A DNA stretch of 64,000 nucleotides from UBA9410 sp036123585 (lineage in GTDB: Bacteria; Actinomycetota; Acidimicrobiia; Acidimicrobiales; MedAcidi-G1): NCBI GenBank assembly GCA_036123585.1, contig JAZADN010000037.1, positions 41,688 through 105,687 on the forward strand. Direction: 5' to 3'. Shown here one piece after another: positions 1 to 7,424 of the stretch. The position numbers and the translations under genes were made by a program. The notes below the pieces were generated by a model, which was given only the letters and a program-made list of their open reading frames with translations, had not been told where the DNA came from and searched no databases. Each line of letters begins with the position of its first letter. Within the stretch, counting starts at the first letter, position 1.

Positions 1-690
1 ACCGCCATGCTGGGTCGTCGCGAACGCGACGTCCGCCGGGGCCTTACCCTGCCGCCGGAGATCGGCCCCGGAACCTTCCTCGACGGAATGCGCCGGCCGG
101 GGTGGACGTGGCGGTTCCTGCGGTCCGACCCGATCCGGTTCGCCAACGTGGAGGGCCTGGCCGGCTCGGACCGGGCCGCCGGACCGGGAACCGGCGAGCG
201 AGCCGTCGATTTGGCGGGCTACATGAACTCCCAGTTCGACCATGGGCTGTCGTGGGACGACGTGGCGTGGCTGCGCACCGTCTGGGACGGTCCGATCCTC
301 GTCAAGGGCGTGCAGACGGTGGCCGATTCGTTGCTGGCGGTGGAACACGGGGTGGAGGGGATCATCGTCTCCAACCACGGGGGACGGCAGTTGGACACCG
401 CGCCGGCGCCGTTCGACCTGGTGCCGTCGATCGCCGAGGCAGTCTCGGGACGGATCGAGGTGGTGTGCGACGGCGGCGTCCGTCGGGGTTCCGACATCGT
501 GAAGGCGGTGGCCGCTGGAGCCGACGCGGCGATGGGTGGTCGCCTGTTCCTCTACGCCCTGGCCGCGGCGGGTGAGCAGGGCGTGGACCACGTGCTGGAA
601 CTGCTGCGTTCAGGCGTCGAGCGCACCATGGCCCTGGTCGGGGCGGCGTCGGTTCGCGAACTGGGTCCCGGGCTGCTCGAACGCGGGTGA
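1..690 (+). CDS. FMN-dependent alpha-hydroxy-acid dehydrogenase/oxidase, 5' end missing
   Basis: Oxidises a 2-hydroxy acid to the 2-oxo acid with FMN (family knowledge: L-lactate dehydrogenase LldD, glycolate oxidase, mycofactocin-associated MftD). The frame is open from base 1, so the N-terminal third or more lies outside the window. What remains is the C-terminal part of the TIM barrel: the LGRRERDVR stretch typical of LldD-like proteins, ILVKGV with the FMN-contacting lysine, SNHGGRQLD with the catalytic histidine and substrate arginine, and the phosphate-binding end CDGGVRRGSDIVKA followed by MGGRLFLY. The substrate cannot be told from this fragment. MftD is possible, but no mycofactocin genes are in view. 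Confidence 0.85.
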   Translation, partial: TAMLGRRERDVRRGLTLPPEIGPGTFLDGMRRPGWTWRFLRSDPIRFANVEGLAGSDRAAGPGTGERAVDLAGYMNSQFDHGLSWDDVAWLRTVWDGPILVKGVQTVADSLLAVEHGVEGIIVSNHGGRQLDTAPAPFDLVPSIAEAVSGRIEVVCDGGVRRGSDIVKAVAAGADAAMGGRLFLYALAAAGEQGVDHVLELLRSGVERTMALVGAASVRELGPGLLERG

Positions 691-706
691 CCACTGCCCC
701 CGCCGA

Positions 707-1429
707 TCACGGCGCGGGGTGGTCAGGACGGGGGGCGGTCACCGGTGGCCGGTTGGCTCGAGGCGCCCCGGGTCGGTCGGAGCCGCGGAAGGCGCCGACC
801 GGCGAAGTGCGTTCGGCGTCGAAGTGGCCGGTCTCGTTGGTGCTGGCCACCGAGCAGTACGGATCGACCAGTCCCTCGCCGTCCGGCCCGCCGGGCACGG
901 TCACTTCGACCCTGCTGATCGAGGCGTAGTCGAGGCGGAAGCCGGCCGACGGGTTGCCGACCACGTGAGCGAGAATCGTCCGGATGGTGCCGCCGTGGCA
1001 GGCCACGAGCACACGTTCACCCGGAGGGTTGCGGCACAGGTCGTCCCAGGCGACCACCACACGGTCGCGGAAGGCCTCCGGGGTGTCCCAGCCGATTTCG
1101 CCATAGCGCTTCTGGCTGATCATCTCCCAGTACTCGCCACCCTCTATGGGCAACAGCTCCGTGGGGAGGTAGGTGTGGGCGCCGCGGTCGATCTCGTCGA
1201 GGTCGGCGACCACCCGGTGCGCGAGGCCCTTCGCCGCGCACAGTCCCTCGGCCGTCTGGATGGCCCGGGCCTTGGGGCTGGTCACCACGGCGTCGATCTC
1301 TTCGCAGGCCAGCCAGGTGGTGAGCCGCTCGGCCTGCCAGCGGCCGACCTCGTCGAGGCCCGGGTCGGCGATGCCGGGAGCGTCGACCACGGTCTCCGGG
1401 CGGCCGTGGCGGACGAGGATGACGTGCAC
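707..1429 (-). CDS. Histidine phosphatase (phosphoglycerate-mutase-like) family protein
   Basis: Phosphatase of the branch-1 histidine acid phosphatase fold. The N-terminus MHVILVRHGRPE carries the RHG phospho-histidine motif, and VACHGGTIRTIL about 150 residues later carries the second active-site histidine. The 240-residue protein ends in a roughly 40-residue Pro/Arg-rich tail unlike the fold, which may be unstructured. A GTG start is likely, because a TACCGT -10-like box lies 8 nt upstream on this strand (1438-1443), so the mRNA could be leaderless. It follows the TetR gene on the same strand by 44 bases. The substrate is unknown. Confidence 0.8.
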   Translation of the reverse strand: MHVILVRHGRPETVVDAPGIADPGLDEVGRWQAERLTTWLACEEIDAVVTSPKARAIQTAEGLCAAKGLAHRVVADLDEIDRGAHTYLPTELLPIEGGEYWEMISQKRYGEIGWDTPEAFRDRVVVAWDDLCRNPPGERVLVACHGGTIRTILAHVVGNPSAGFRLDYASISRVEVTVPGGPDGEGLVDPYCSVASTNETGHFDAERTSPVGAFRGSDRPGAPRANRPPVTAPRPDHPAP

Positions 1430-1473
1430 GGCGAGCGACGGTACCGGGAAGAGCGGCCGGTCGGCTGGCCGGG

Positions 1474-2115
1474 TCAGGTGGCCGGTGCGATGAGGACGCC
1501 GACCAGCACGTCGACGAGGTGGCGTTCGTAGCCGTTGGCATCCAGCGTCGGGGTTCTGTCGTCCCGTTCCCCGTGTTCCCGCTGTCCATGGTCGAGCTCC
1601 CCGGCCCGGGCGGCCAGCGAGGCGGTCATCAGCTGGATCATGGCCACCAGCCGGGCCTCCCGTGTCGCCTCGTCGGATCCGACCGCCTGATCTGCCAGCA
1701 GGGTGAGGGCCCGGGACAGGTGGGTGTGGTCGACGCCCTCAGGTGGCCGTCTCCAGGTGGAGAACCGGTCGGCCAGCTGGGCCACGATCCGGACGTAGCG
1801 GCGCCCCCGCTCCTGGGAGAGCACAGCGGTCATGGGACGCACGAGGGCCGACACCACGGCCCGGACGTCGGCGTCGGCACCCAGTTCGGCCAGCAGTTCG
1901 CCTCGTCGGACGTCGATGGGGTTGCCGTGCTCGGCCAGAACGGCGTCGAGCACGCCCTGCCGGGAACCGAAGTGGTACGTCAGCGCCGAGGAGTTCCGCT
2001 GGCCGGCGGCCCGCACGATGTCGCCGGTGGCCGCCTGCCAGATGCCGACCTCGGCGAACCGGCGTTCTGCCTCGACGAGTAGCCGGGACCGGGTCTCGGA
2101 GCCGTCTCTGGCCAA
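1474..2115 (-). CDS. TetR-family transcriptional regulator
   Basis: A 213-residue repressor-type protein. The N-terminal TetR helix-turn-helix is recognisable: an ETRSRLLVEAERRFAEVG helix, then IVRAAGQRNSSALTYHFGSRQGVLDAVL, which is the Y/H-F-x-S/G-K/R recognition signature. The rest is an all-helical ligand domain with no named match. The best start is TTG at 2115; there is no ATG or GTG in frame between the end of the upstream gene (2157) and the HTH, so this start is uncertain by a few codons. It lies 41 bases downstream of the flavin oxidoreductase and probably regulates it, perhaps through the AT-rich dyad near 3411-3427. Confidence 0.75.
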   Translation of the reverse strand: MARDGSETRSRLLVEAERRFAEVGIWQAATGDIVRAAGQRNSSALTYHFGSRQGVLDAVLAEHGNPIDVRRGELLAELGADADVRAVVSALVRPMTAVLSQERGRRYVRIVAQLADRFSTWRRPPEGVDHTHLSRALTLLADQAVGSDEATREARLVAMIQLMTASLAARAGELDHGQREHGERDDRTPTLDANGYERHLVDVLVGVLIAPAT

Positions 2116-2156
2116 AGGACGTTCCCGCAGTCGCCGTCGGGGACCTGCTCCGGGGT

Positions 2157-3368
2157 CTAGCCCAACGGGAGGAGGGCGGTGGTCGGGATAATCGACACGT
2201 CGATGTCCTCGGGGACCGGGTGCTGGAAGTCGGGGAACCGGCGCCGCGCATCGGCCCGGTAGCGGTCGGTCGAGTGGGTGCGGTCCCCATCGTGCTCGGG
2301 GATCACCTGATCGCCGAACAACTCGAGCATCTCGAGCGTCTGGTCGTGGGTGAGGCCCTCGGTGGGCAGGCCGAAGACCACCTGGTCGCAGCCGACGTCC
2401 CTGTACCGGTTGAGTTGCTCGCAGACCTCCTCGGGGTTCCCGCAGAGCATGTAGCCACCCTCGATGGCAAGGTCGAGGATCTCCTCGGTCCAGCCCGGGT
2501 CGATCGGCGGGTTCGGCCAGACGATGGCGTCGGGCGACTTGGGCATGGTGTCGTGGTACATGTTCACCATGGTGACCAGGTAGCCGCGACCCTTCTCCAT
2601 GGCCACCTTGCGGGCCTGGTCGCGGTCCTCGAGGCAGATGCAGGCGTTGGTCATCATCACGTTGTCGTTCTTGAACTGGCCGATCTGCTCGACCGGATCC
2701 TGGACTGCCTCCTTGTAGGCGTCGACCCGGCCCTTGAGGTTGTGGATGGGCTCGAAGTTGAAGGCGATGGCGCCGATGCCCAATGAGCCGGCCTTGGCGA
2801 AGGTCGGAGGGTTGCCGCAGGCCACCCAGATCGGCGGGTGGCCGGGCCCGTAGGGCTTGGGGAGGATGTTGTGAGGGGTGGGGACGGTGAAGAACTCGCC
2901 CTCGAAGTCGTAATCCTTCTGCTCCCACATGCGGGGGATCTCGCGGATGACCTCGTCCCACTGGGCCTTGGTCTCGCTGGGGTCCATCACGTTGAAGGTG
3001 CGCAGCTCGTGGCTGCCGGCGCCCCGGCCAGTGCCGAACTCGAAGCGGTTGTTGGTGACATGGTCGAGCATGGCGGCCCGCTCGGCGATGCGGACCGGGT
3101 GCTCCTTCTTCGTCGGGAGGCTGGTGATGGCCGATCCGATGTGGATGTAGTCGGTCTGGGCGGCGACCCATCCCATCATCGGGGAGGGGGCCGACATGTG
3201 GCTGTACTCGGTCAGGCCGTGGTGCTCTCCGAACCAGATGTACTTCCAGTTGTGCTTGTCGGCCAGGATGGCGTACTCCGCCTCCCGCATGAGTTCGGTG
3301 TGCTCGCTCTCGGAATCGTGGGCGGCTGGACCAGGGGTGTAGCCGTTGCTGAAGATGCCGAACTCCAT
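2157..3368 (-). CDS. LLM-class flavin-dependent oxidoreductase (bacterial luciferase family)
   Basis: A 403-residue luciferase-like TIM-barrel protein using FMN or F420. Family features are the start MEFGIFSNGY, the WFGEHHGLTEYSHMSAPSPM segment with the flavin-pocket EHH, the GTGRGAGSHEL loop after strand 4, and PPIWVACGNPPTFAKAG. This subgroup contains monooxygenases acting on long-chain or aromatic substrates, but the substrate cannot be assigned. The ATG at 3368 has AGGAG six nt upstream, and a good promoter lies 57-85 nt upstream (3425-3453). It is the first gene of a probable operon with the TetR regulator and the histidine phosphatase. Confidence 0.85.
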   Translation of the reverse strand: MEFGIFSNGYTPGPAAHDSESEHTELMREAEYAILADKHNWKYIWFGEHHGLTEYSHMSAPSPMMGWVAAQTDYIHIGSAITSLPTKKEHPVRIAERAAMLDHVTNNRFEFGTGRGAGSHELRTFNVMDPSETKAQWDEVIREIPRMWEQKDYDFEGEFFTVPTPHNILPKPYGPGHPPIWVACGNPPTFAKAGSLGIGAIAFNFEPIHNLKGRVDAYKEAVQDPVEQIGQFKNDNVMMTNACICLEDRDQARKVAMEKGRGYLVTMVNMYHDTMPKSPDAIVWPNPPIDPGWTEEILDLAIEGGYMLCGNPEEVCEQLNRYRDVGCDQVVFGLPTEGLTHDQTLEMLELFGDQVIPEHDGDRTHSTDRYRADARRRFPDFQHPVPEDIDVSIIPTTALLPLG

Positions 3369-3424
3369 GGGCGCTCCTGTGTTCGAGGCCGGTCCTGCCC
3401 AGCCCTCAAGTAATCGATACCATT

Positions 3425-3453
3425 AGTATGGAGGAAGAAGGGATTCGGGTCAA
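3425..3453 (-). promoter_or_regulatory. Sigma70-type promoter of the flavin oxidoreductase gene with an AT-rich dyad
   Basis: On the minus strand TTGACC (3453-3448), 17 bases, then CATACT (3430-3425) form a good -35/-10 pair about 57 bases before the ATG at 3368. The start-proximal side carries the unusually AT-rich TAATCGATACCATTA, with TAAT/ATTA arms 7 nt apart. In such a GC-rich region this is a plausible TetR operator (inference). Confidence 0.5.
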
Positions 3454-3473
3454 GTCGGACGACCCGTCCCGGG

Positions 3474-3479
3474 TACCGT
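3474..3479 (+). promoter_or_regulatory. -10 box for leaderless acyl-CoA synthetase mRNA
   Basis: TACCGT lies 7 nt before the ATG at 3487, which would put the transcription start at or next to the start codon. No Shine-Dalgarno sequence precedes this ATG. Confidence 0.45.
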
Positions 3480-3486
3480 CCCGGCG

Positions 3487-5052
3487 ATGAGCGGACCGCC
3501 GGCCATCGGGCCCCGGCACTGGAGCGACCACCTGCCCGACGGAGGCGCGGTTCCGGCGGCGTTCGACCTACCGGCCCCTGGCACCCTGGTCGGCGCCTGG
3601 ACCGCCTCGCTGACGCCCGAGCCCGACCGTCTCCTTCTGCTCGACGCCGGTGCTGGGCGCGACGAGTGGACCACCCGGGGGGAGTTCCTGGATCGGACGT
3701 CCGTGGCGGCTGCCCGCCTCCACGCCGCCGGCCTCGAACCGGGCGACCGGGTTCTGCTCTCTGGCCCCTCGTCGGTGGACCTCGTCGTGGCCCACGTGGC
3801 CTGCCTGCGCCTCGGCCTCGTCGTGGTCCCGACCAACGGTTCCTACCGCGAGGCCGAGCTGGCCTACGTGGTCGCCGACTGCACGCCCCGAGCCGCCATC
3901 GTCGACCACGACGGCTGGGCTGACGTCCTCACCGGACTGGCCCCCGACCTCCTCGCGGTTCCCACCGGCCTGGAGGGGCTGCCCGAGTCCCCCGACGGGC
4001 CGGGCCCGACCCTCGACGCCGTCGAACCGGACGCCCCGGCCTTGATCGGCTACACGTCGGGCACCACCGGCCGTCCCAAGGGCGCCGTCCTCACGCAGGG
4101 CAACCTGCTGGCCGGGGCCGAGGCGGTTCGGGTGGCCTGGCGTTGGACCGATGCCGACCGCCTAGTGCTGTGCCTGCCGCTCTTCCACATGCATGGCCTC
4201 GGGGTGGGCCTGCACGGAACCCTGTTGGCCGGCGCCTCGGCCGTGCTGCAGGCCGGTTTCGACCCCGATGCCGTCCTCAGCGGACTCGGGGACCACGACG
4301 CCACCCTCTTCTTCGGGGTCCCGACCATGTACCACCGCCTGGCTGATCACCCCGACGTCTCGGCTCTCGGGCTGCTCCGACTTTGCGTGGCCGGCTCGGC
4401 ACCCCTGTCGGCTGACCTGCATAGCCGCCTCGCCGAGGCGACTGGCGCCGCGGTGCTGGAGCGCTACGGCATGACGGAAACCGTGATGCTGGTCTCCAAC
4501 CCCTACGACGGCGAGCGCCGGCCCGGCTCGGTGGGCATCCCACGGCCCGGGGTCGATGCCCGGCTCGAACCCGACGACGGCGAGATCCTCGTCCGTGGGC
4601 CCAACGTGTTCACCGGCTACTGGGGCCGCCCCGAGGCAACCGCCGAGGCGTTCGTGGACGACCCCGGCGGCGGCGCGCCGTGGTTCCGAACCGGGGACCT
4701 GGGAGCGGTGGACGACGACGGCTACTTGGCCATCGTCGGACGAACCAAGGAACTCATCATCAGCGGTGGCTTCAACGTGTACCCCCGCGAGGTCGATGAT
4801 GCCCTGGGGTTGCACCCGGCTGTCTCCGAGGTGGCCGTGGCCGGCCTGCCGTCCGAGGAGTGGGGAGAGGAGGTCGTTGCCTGGGTGGTTCCCGCTAGCG
4901 GCCACGACTGCCCGACGGTCGACGAACTTCGGGACTTTGCCCGGGACCACTTGGCGGCCTACAAGTTGCCGCGGCGGGTGGTGGCCGTCGACGCCCTACC
5001 CCGCAACGCCCTGGGCAAGGTCACCCGCCACGAACTCCGGCCGTCGGACTGA
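3487..5052 (+). CDS. Acyl-CoA synthetase (AMP-forming, FadD/MatB type)
   Basis: Activates a carboxylic acid to its acyl-CoA through an acyl-AMP. All core motifs of the ANL superfamily are present in 521 residues: P-loop GYTSGTTGRPKGAV, the LPLFHMHGLGVGLHGTL segment, A5 motif YGMTET, A7 motif FRTGDLG, hinge GRTKELIISGG and the C-terminal catalytic lysine in RNALGKVTR. The short length and the LFHMHGL segment resemble the malonyl/short-acyl-CoA synthetase group (mycobacterial FadD36, MatB) more than long-chain FadD, so a short or dicarboxylic acid substrate is inferred. It diverges from the flavin oxidoreductase across a 118-base promoter region. Confidence 0.85.
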   Translation: MSGPPAIGPRHWSDHLPDGGAVPAAFDLPAPGTLVGAWTASLTPEPDRLLLLDAGAGRDEWTTRGEFLDRTSVAAARLHAAGLEPGDRVLLSGPSSVDLVVAHVACLRLGLVVVPTNGSYREAELAYVVADCTPRAAIVDHDGWADVLTGLAPDLLAVPTGLEGLPESPDGPGPTLDAVEPDAPALIGYTSGTTGRPKGAVLTQGNLLAGAEAVRVAWRWTDADRLVLCLPLFHMHGLGVGLHGTLLAGASAVLQAGFDPDAVLSGLGDHDATLFFGVPTMYHRLADHPDVSALGLLRLCVAGSAPLSADLHSRLAEATGAAVLERYGMTETVMLVSNPYDGERRPGSVGIPRPGVDARLEPDDGEILVRGPNVFTGYWGRPEATAEAFVDDPGGGAPWFRTGDLGAVDDDGYLAIVGRTKELIISGGFNVYPREVDDALGLHPAVSEVAVAGLPSEEWGEEVVAWVVPASGHDCPTVDELRDFARDHLAAYKLPRRVVAVDALPRNALGKVTRHELRPSD

Positions 5053-5133
5053 GGAACCCGTCCGGCCCAGGCCCGGGTTGGCAACGGTTCCCCGACTGGG
5101 TGGTGCGCCGAGGCCTTGCGCGAGGCTCGAGCC

Positions 5134-5826
5134 ATGGACGAACGACCGACACGCGTGGAGTTCCACTTCGACGTGATCTGCCCTTGGGCCTACCAGACGT
5201 CGTTGTGGATGCGTGACGTGCGCGATCGCCTCGACCTCGACGTGGACTGGCGCTTCTTCAGCCTTGAGGAAGTGAACCGGGTGGAGGGCAAGAAGCATCC
5301 GTGGGAGCGGGAATGGTCGTACGGCTGGTCGATGATGCGGGTCGGGGCGCTCCTCAAGCGGACCGACCCGGCGCTGAACGACTCCTGGTACCTAAAGGCC
5401 GGGACCGCCCTGCACGTCGAGGGCCGCCAGCCGCACCGGGCCGAGGTGGCCCGCGACCTTCTGGCCGAGATGGACCTCGACCCAGGGATCGTCGACGAGG
5501 CGCTGGCCGACGAGACCACCCATGACGACGTCCGTGCCGACCACGAACGGGTGATCGGGCTCGGCGGCTGGGGGGTGCCCACCCTGGTCTTCCCCGGTGT
5601 CGACGAGGACGAGTCCCGCAAGTTGTTCGGCCCGGTTCTCATCGAACCGCCGATCGGCGAGGCCGCGGAGCGCCTGTGGGACCTGGTCCTCGGCTGGCTG
5701 GACTTTCCGCACCTCTACGAGTTGCAGCGCCCCAAGACCCTGGCCGACCTGGAGCGGGTGGGTGAGGTCTTCCGGCCCTACCTGGAGGCGCGGGAGTGGC
5801 AGACCGTGGCCAACCCCACGCCCTGA
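5134..5826 (+). CDS. DsbA-family (2-hydroxychromene-2-carboxylate isomerase/FrnE-like) protein
   Basis: A 230-residue thioredoxin-fold protein of the DsbA superfamily. VEFHFDVICPWAYQTS has the strand-turn of this group with CPWA in place of CxxC, so it has one cysteine and should not be a dithiol oxidase. The insert is helical, and the cis-proline segment GGWGVPTLVF lies near residue 150. No signal peptide is visible, so it is cytosolic. Members act as glutathione- or mycothiol-dependent isomerases or have unknown roles. ATG 5134 is preferred over TTG 5116. It precedes a DinB-like protein whose family uses mycothiol. Confidence 0.75.
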   Translation: MDERPTRVEFHFDVICPWAYQTSLWMRDVRDRLDLDVDWRFFSLEEVNRVEGKKHPWEREWSYGWSMMRVGALLKRTDPALNDSWYLKAGTALHVEGRQPHRAEVARDLLAEMDLDPGIVDEALADETTHDDVRADHERVIGLGGWGVPTLVFPGVDEDESRKLFGPVLIEPPIGEAAERLWDLVLGWLDFPHLYELQRPKTLADLERVGEVFRPYLEAREWQTVANPTP

Positions 5827-5881
5827 CCGACCGCATTCGAGAACCCGAGAGGCCCGAAAACCCGAGAGGGAGGACCCACCC

Positions 5882-6715
5882 ATGCAGAGCCTGCCCACCG
5901 AGATCGAACTCGACCGGGGGCGCATCCTCGGCGCCCTGTCCGACGTCTGGGCCGAGTGGGCCGACTGGGCCGCTGGCCTGTCCGACGACGAATGGGCCAC
6001 GCCCAGTCGGTGCCCCGGTTGGACCGTCCAGGACAACCTGGCCCACATCATCGGAACTGAGCGGATGCTCCAGGGCGAGCCTGCCCCCGACGTGGAGTAC
6101 CCGACAGAGCATCTGAAGAACCCCATTGCCTCCGAGAACGAGAAGCGGATCCAGGCCCTGCGTCCGCTGTCGGGCCCCGAGGTGCTCGCCGAGTTCCGCA
6201 GCGTCACGGCCGAGCGGCTCAGCCAGCTCGACGCCATGACCGACGAGGAGATCCTGGCCGTCGGCTGGTCGCCGGTCGGCGAGGTGCCGCACCTGCGCTT
6301 CATGCACGTCCGGGTGTACGACTCGTGGCTGCACCTCGAGGACTGCCGGGCCCCGTTGGGCCACGAGCCCTCCGGAGCCACCGAGGCGGCGCGGATGTCG
6401 GTCGATGAGGTGACCACGGCGGCTGGCTTCGTGATCGGCAAGAAGGCCGGGGCGCCCGACGGAAGTCGGGTCGAGGTCATCCTGACCGGTCCGATCACGG
6501 GGGTGGTCCGCGTCGCGGTGGATGGTAGGGCGAAGGTCGTCGAAGAACTCGACGGCGAGCCGACGGTGACGCTGTCGATGTCGTCACACGACTGGCTGGC
6601 TCTCACCGGCGGGAGGATCGACCCGCAGCCGTTGATCGACGACGGGCGGGTGGCGCTCGGTGGTGACTTGGAGCTGGCCCAGCACATGGCCGCCAACCTC
6701 GCCTTCACGATCTGA
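5882..6715 (+). CDS. Maleylpyruvate isomerase-family (DinB-like, mycothiol-dependent) protein
   Basis: A 277-residue protein of the actinobacterial DinB/mycothiol-dependent maleylpyruvate isomerase superfamily. The N-terminal helix carries WAEWADWAAGLSDDEWATPS then CPGWTVQDNLAHIIGTERML, the family signature with the first metal-binding histidine, and HVRVYDSWLHLEDCR supplies further histidines. The C-terminal 100 residues (VEVILTGPITGVVRVAVDG to WLALTGGR) look like the SCP2-like domain often fused in this family. ATG 5882 has GGGAGGA upstream. The substrate is unknown. A second member of the family is encoded at 16597-17301. Confidence 0.75.
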   Translation: MQSLPTEIELDRGRILGALSDVWAEWADWAAGLSDDEWATPSRCPGWTVQDNLAHIIGTERMLQGEPAPDVEYPTEHLKNPIASENEKRIQALRPLSGPEVLAEFRSVTAERLSQLDAMTDEEILAVGWSPVGEVPHLRFMHVRVYDSWLHLEDCRAPLGHEPSGATEAARMSVDEVTTAAGFVIGKKAGAPDGSRVEVILTGPITGVVRVAVDGRAKVVEELDGEPTVTLSMSSHDWLALTGGRIDPQPLIDDGRVALGGDLELAQHMAANLAFTI

Positions 6716-6740
6716 CACCCCACCGGGCCCGCCGTAGAGT
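6712..6740 (+). promoter_or_regulatory. Promoter of msrA giving a leaderless mRNA
   Basis: CTGACA (6712-6717), 17 bases, TAGAGT (6735-6740), then 6 bases to the ATG at 6747. The -35 box overlaps the stop codon of the upstream gene. The spacing fits transcription starting at the A of the start codon. Confidence 0.6.
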
Positions 6741-6746
6741 CGGACC

Positions 6747-7388
6747 ATGTTCGGACACAAGCTTCTGACCATCCCCGAGCCGGCTGAGGCTCTGCCCGGC
6801 CGGGCCGAGGCGATGCCGGTGCCTGACGCCCACTACGTCAACGGAAGCCCCCTCGTCCCGCCGTTCCCCGACGGCGTCGAGACCCTGGTGGTGGGCATGG
6901 GCTGCTTCTGGGGTGCCGAGCGGAAGTTCTGGGAGGCACCGGGGGTGTGGACCACAGCGGTCGGCTATGCCGGCGGACACACCCCGAACCCCACCTACGA
7001 GGAGGCCTGCACGGGTCTCACCGGGCACAACGAGGTCGTCCTTGTGGCCTGGGACACCGACGAGACGACGCTCGGAGAGATGCTTCGGGTGTTCTGGGAG
7101 AACCACGACCCCACCCAGGGCATGCGGCAGGGCAACGACGTGGGGACCCAGTACCGCTCCGGCCTCTACGTCACCGATGACCAACTCGTCGCCGCAGAGG
7201 CGTCACTTGACGCCTACTCCGCCCGGTTGGCCGAGGCGGGCTTCGGCGAGGTGACCACCGAGGTGGTGGCCCGCCCCGAGTTCTTCTACGCCGAGGACTA
7301 CCACCAGCAGTATCTGGCCAAGAACCCGATGGGCTACTGCGGCCTTGGAGGCACCGGCGTGTCCTGCCCATTGGGCGTCCTGGGCTGA
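6747..7388 (+). CDS. msrA: Peptide-methionine (S)-S-oxide reductase MsrA
   Basis: Reduces the S epimer of methionine sulfoxide in proteins, a cytosolic repair enzyme. The catalytic motif GMGCFWGAERKFW places the nucleophilic cysteine at residue 53. Other family blocks are TAVGYAGGHTPNPTYEEAC, GHNEVVLVAWD, FWENHDPTQGMRQGNDVGTQYRS, and YHQQYLAKNPMGYC with a second cysteine near the C-terminus (YCGLGGTGVSC) for disulfide recycling. At 213 residues it matches the usual length for MsrA with the roughly 45-residue N-terminal extension found in many bacteria and in yeast. Confidence 0.95.
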   Translation: MFGHKLLTIPEPAEALPGRAEAMPVPDAHYVNGSPLVPPFPDGVETLVVGMGCFWGAERKFWEAPGVWTTAVGYAGGHTPNPTYEEACTGLTGHNEVVLVAWDTDETTLGEMLRVFWENHDPTQGMRQGNDVGTQYRSGLYVTDDQLVAAEASLDAYSARLAEAGFGEVTTEVVARPEFFYAEDYHQQYLAKNPMGYCGLGGTGVSCPLGVLG

Positions 7389-7424
7389 TCGGACGCTCTT
7401 CGGCCTCGAGAGAACCGGAGATGG

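Noticed and set aside
1..690. mftD of a mycofactocin cluster
   Set aside because: No mftA, mftB, mftC or other mycofactocin gene is visible downstream, and the fragment fits general LldD-like enzymes equally well.
2116..3171. The TetR frame stays open upstream to 3171 (565 codons)
   Set aside because: The extra 352 codons overlap the well-supported flavin oxidoreductase gene in another frame and show Arg/Pro-rich, non-protein-like composition. TTG 2115 is the sensible start.
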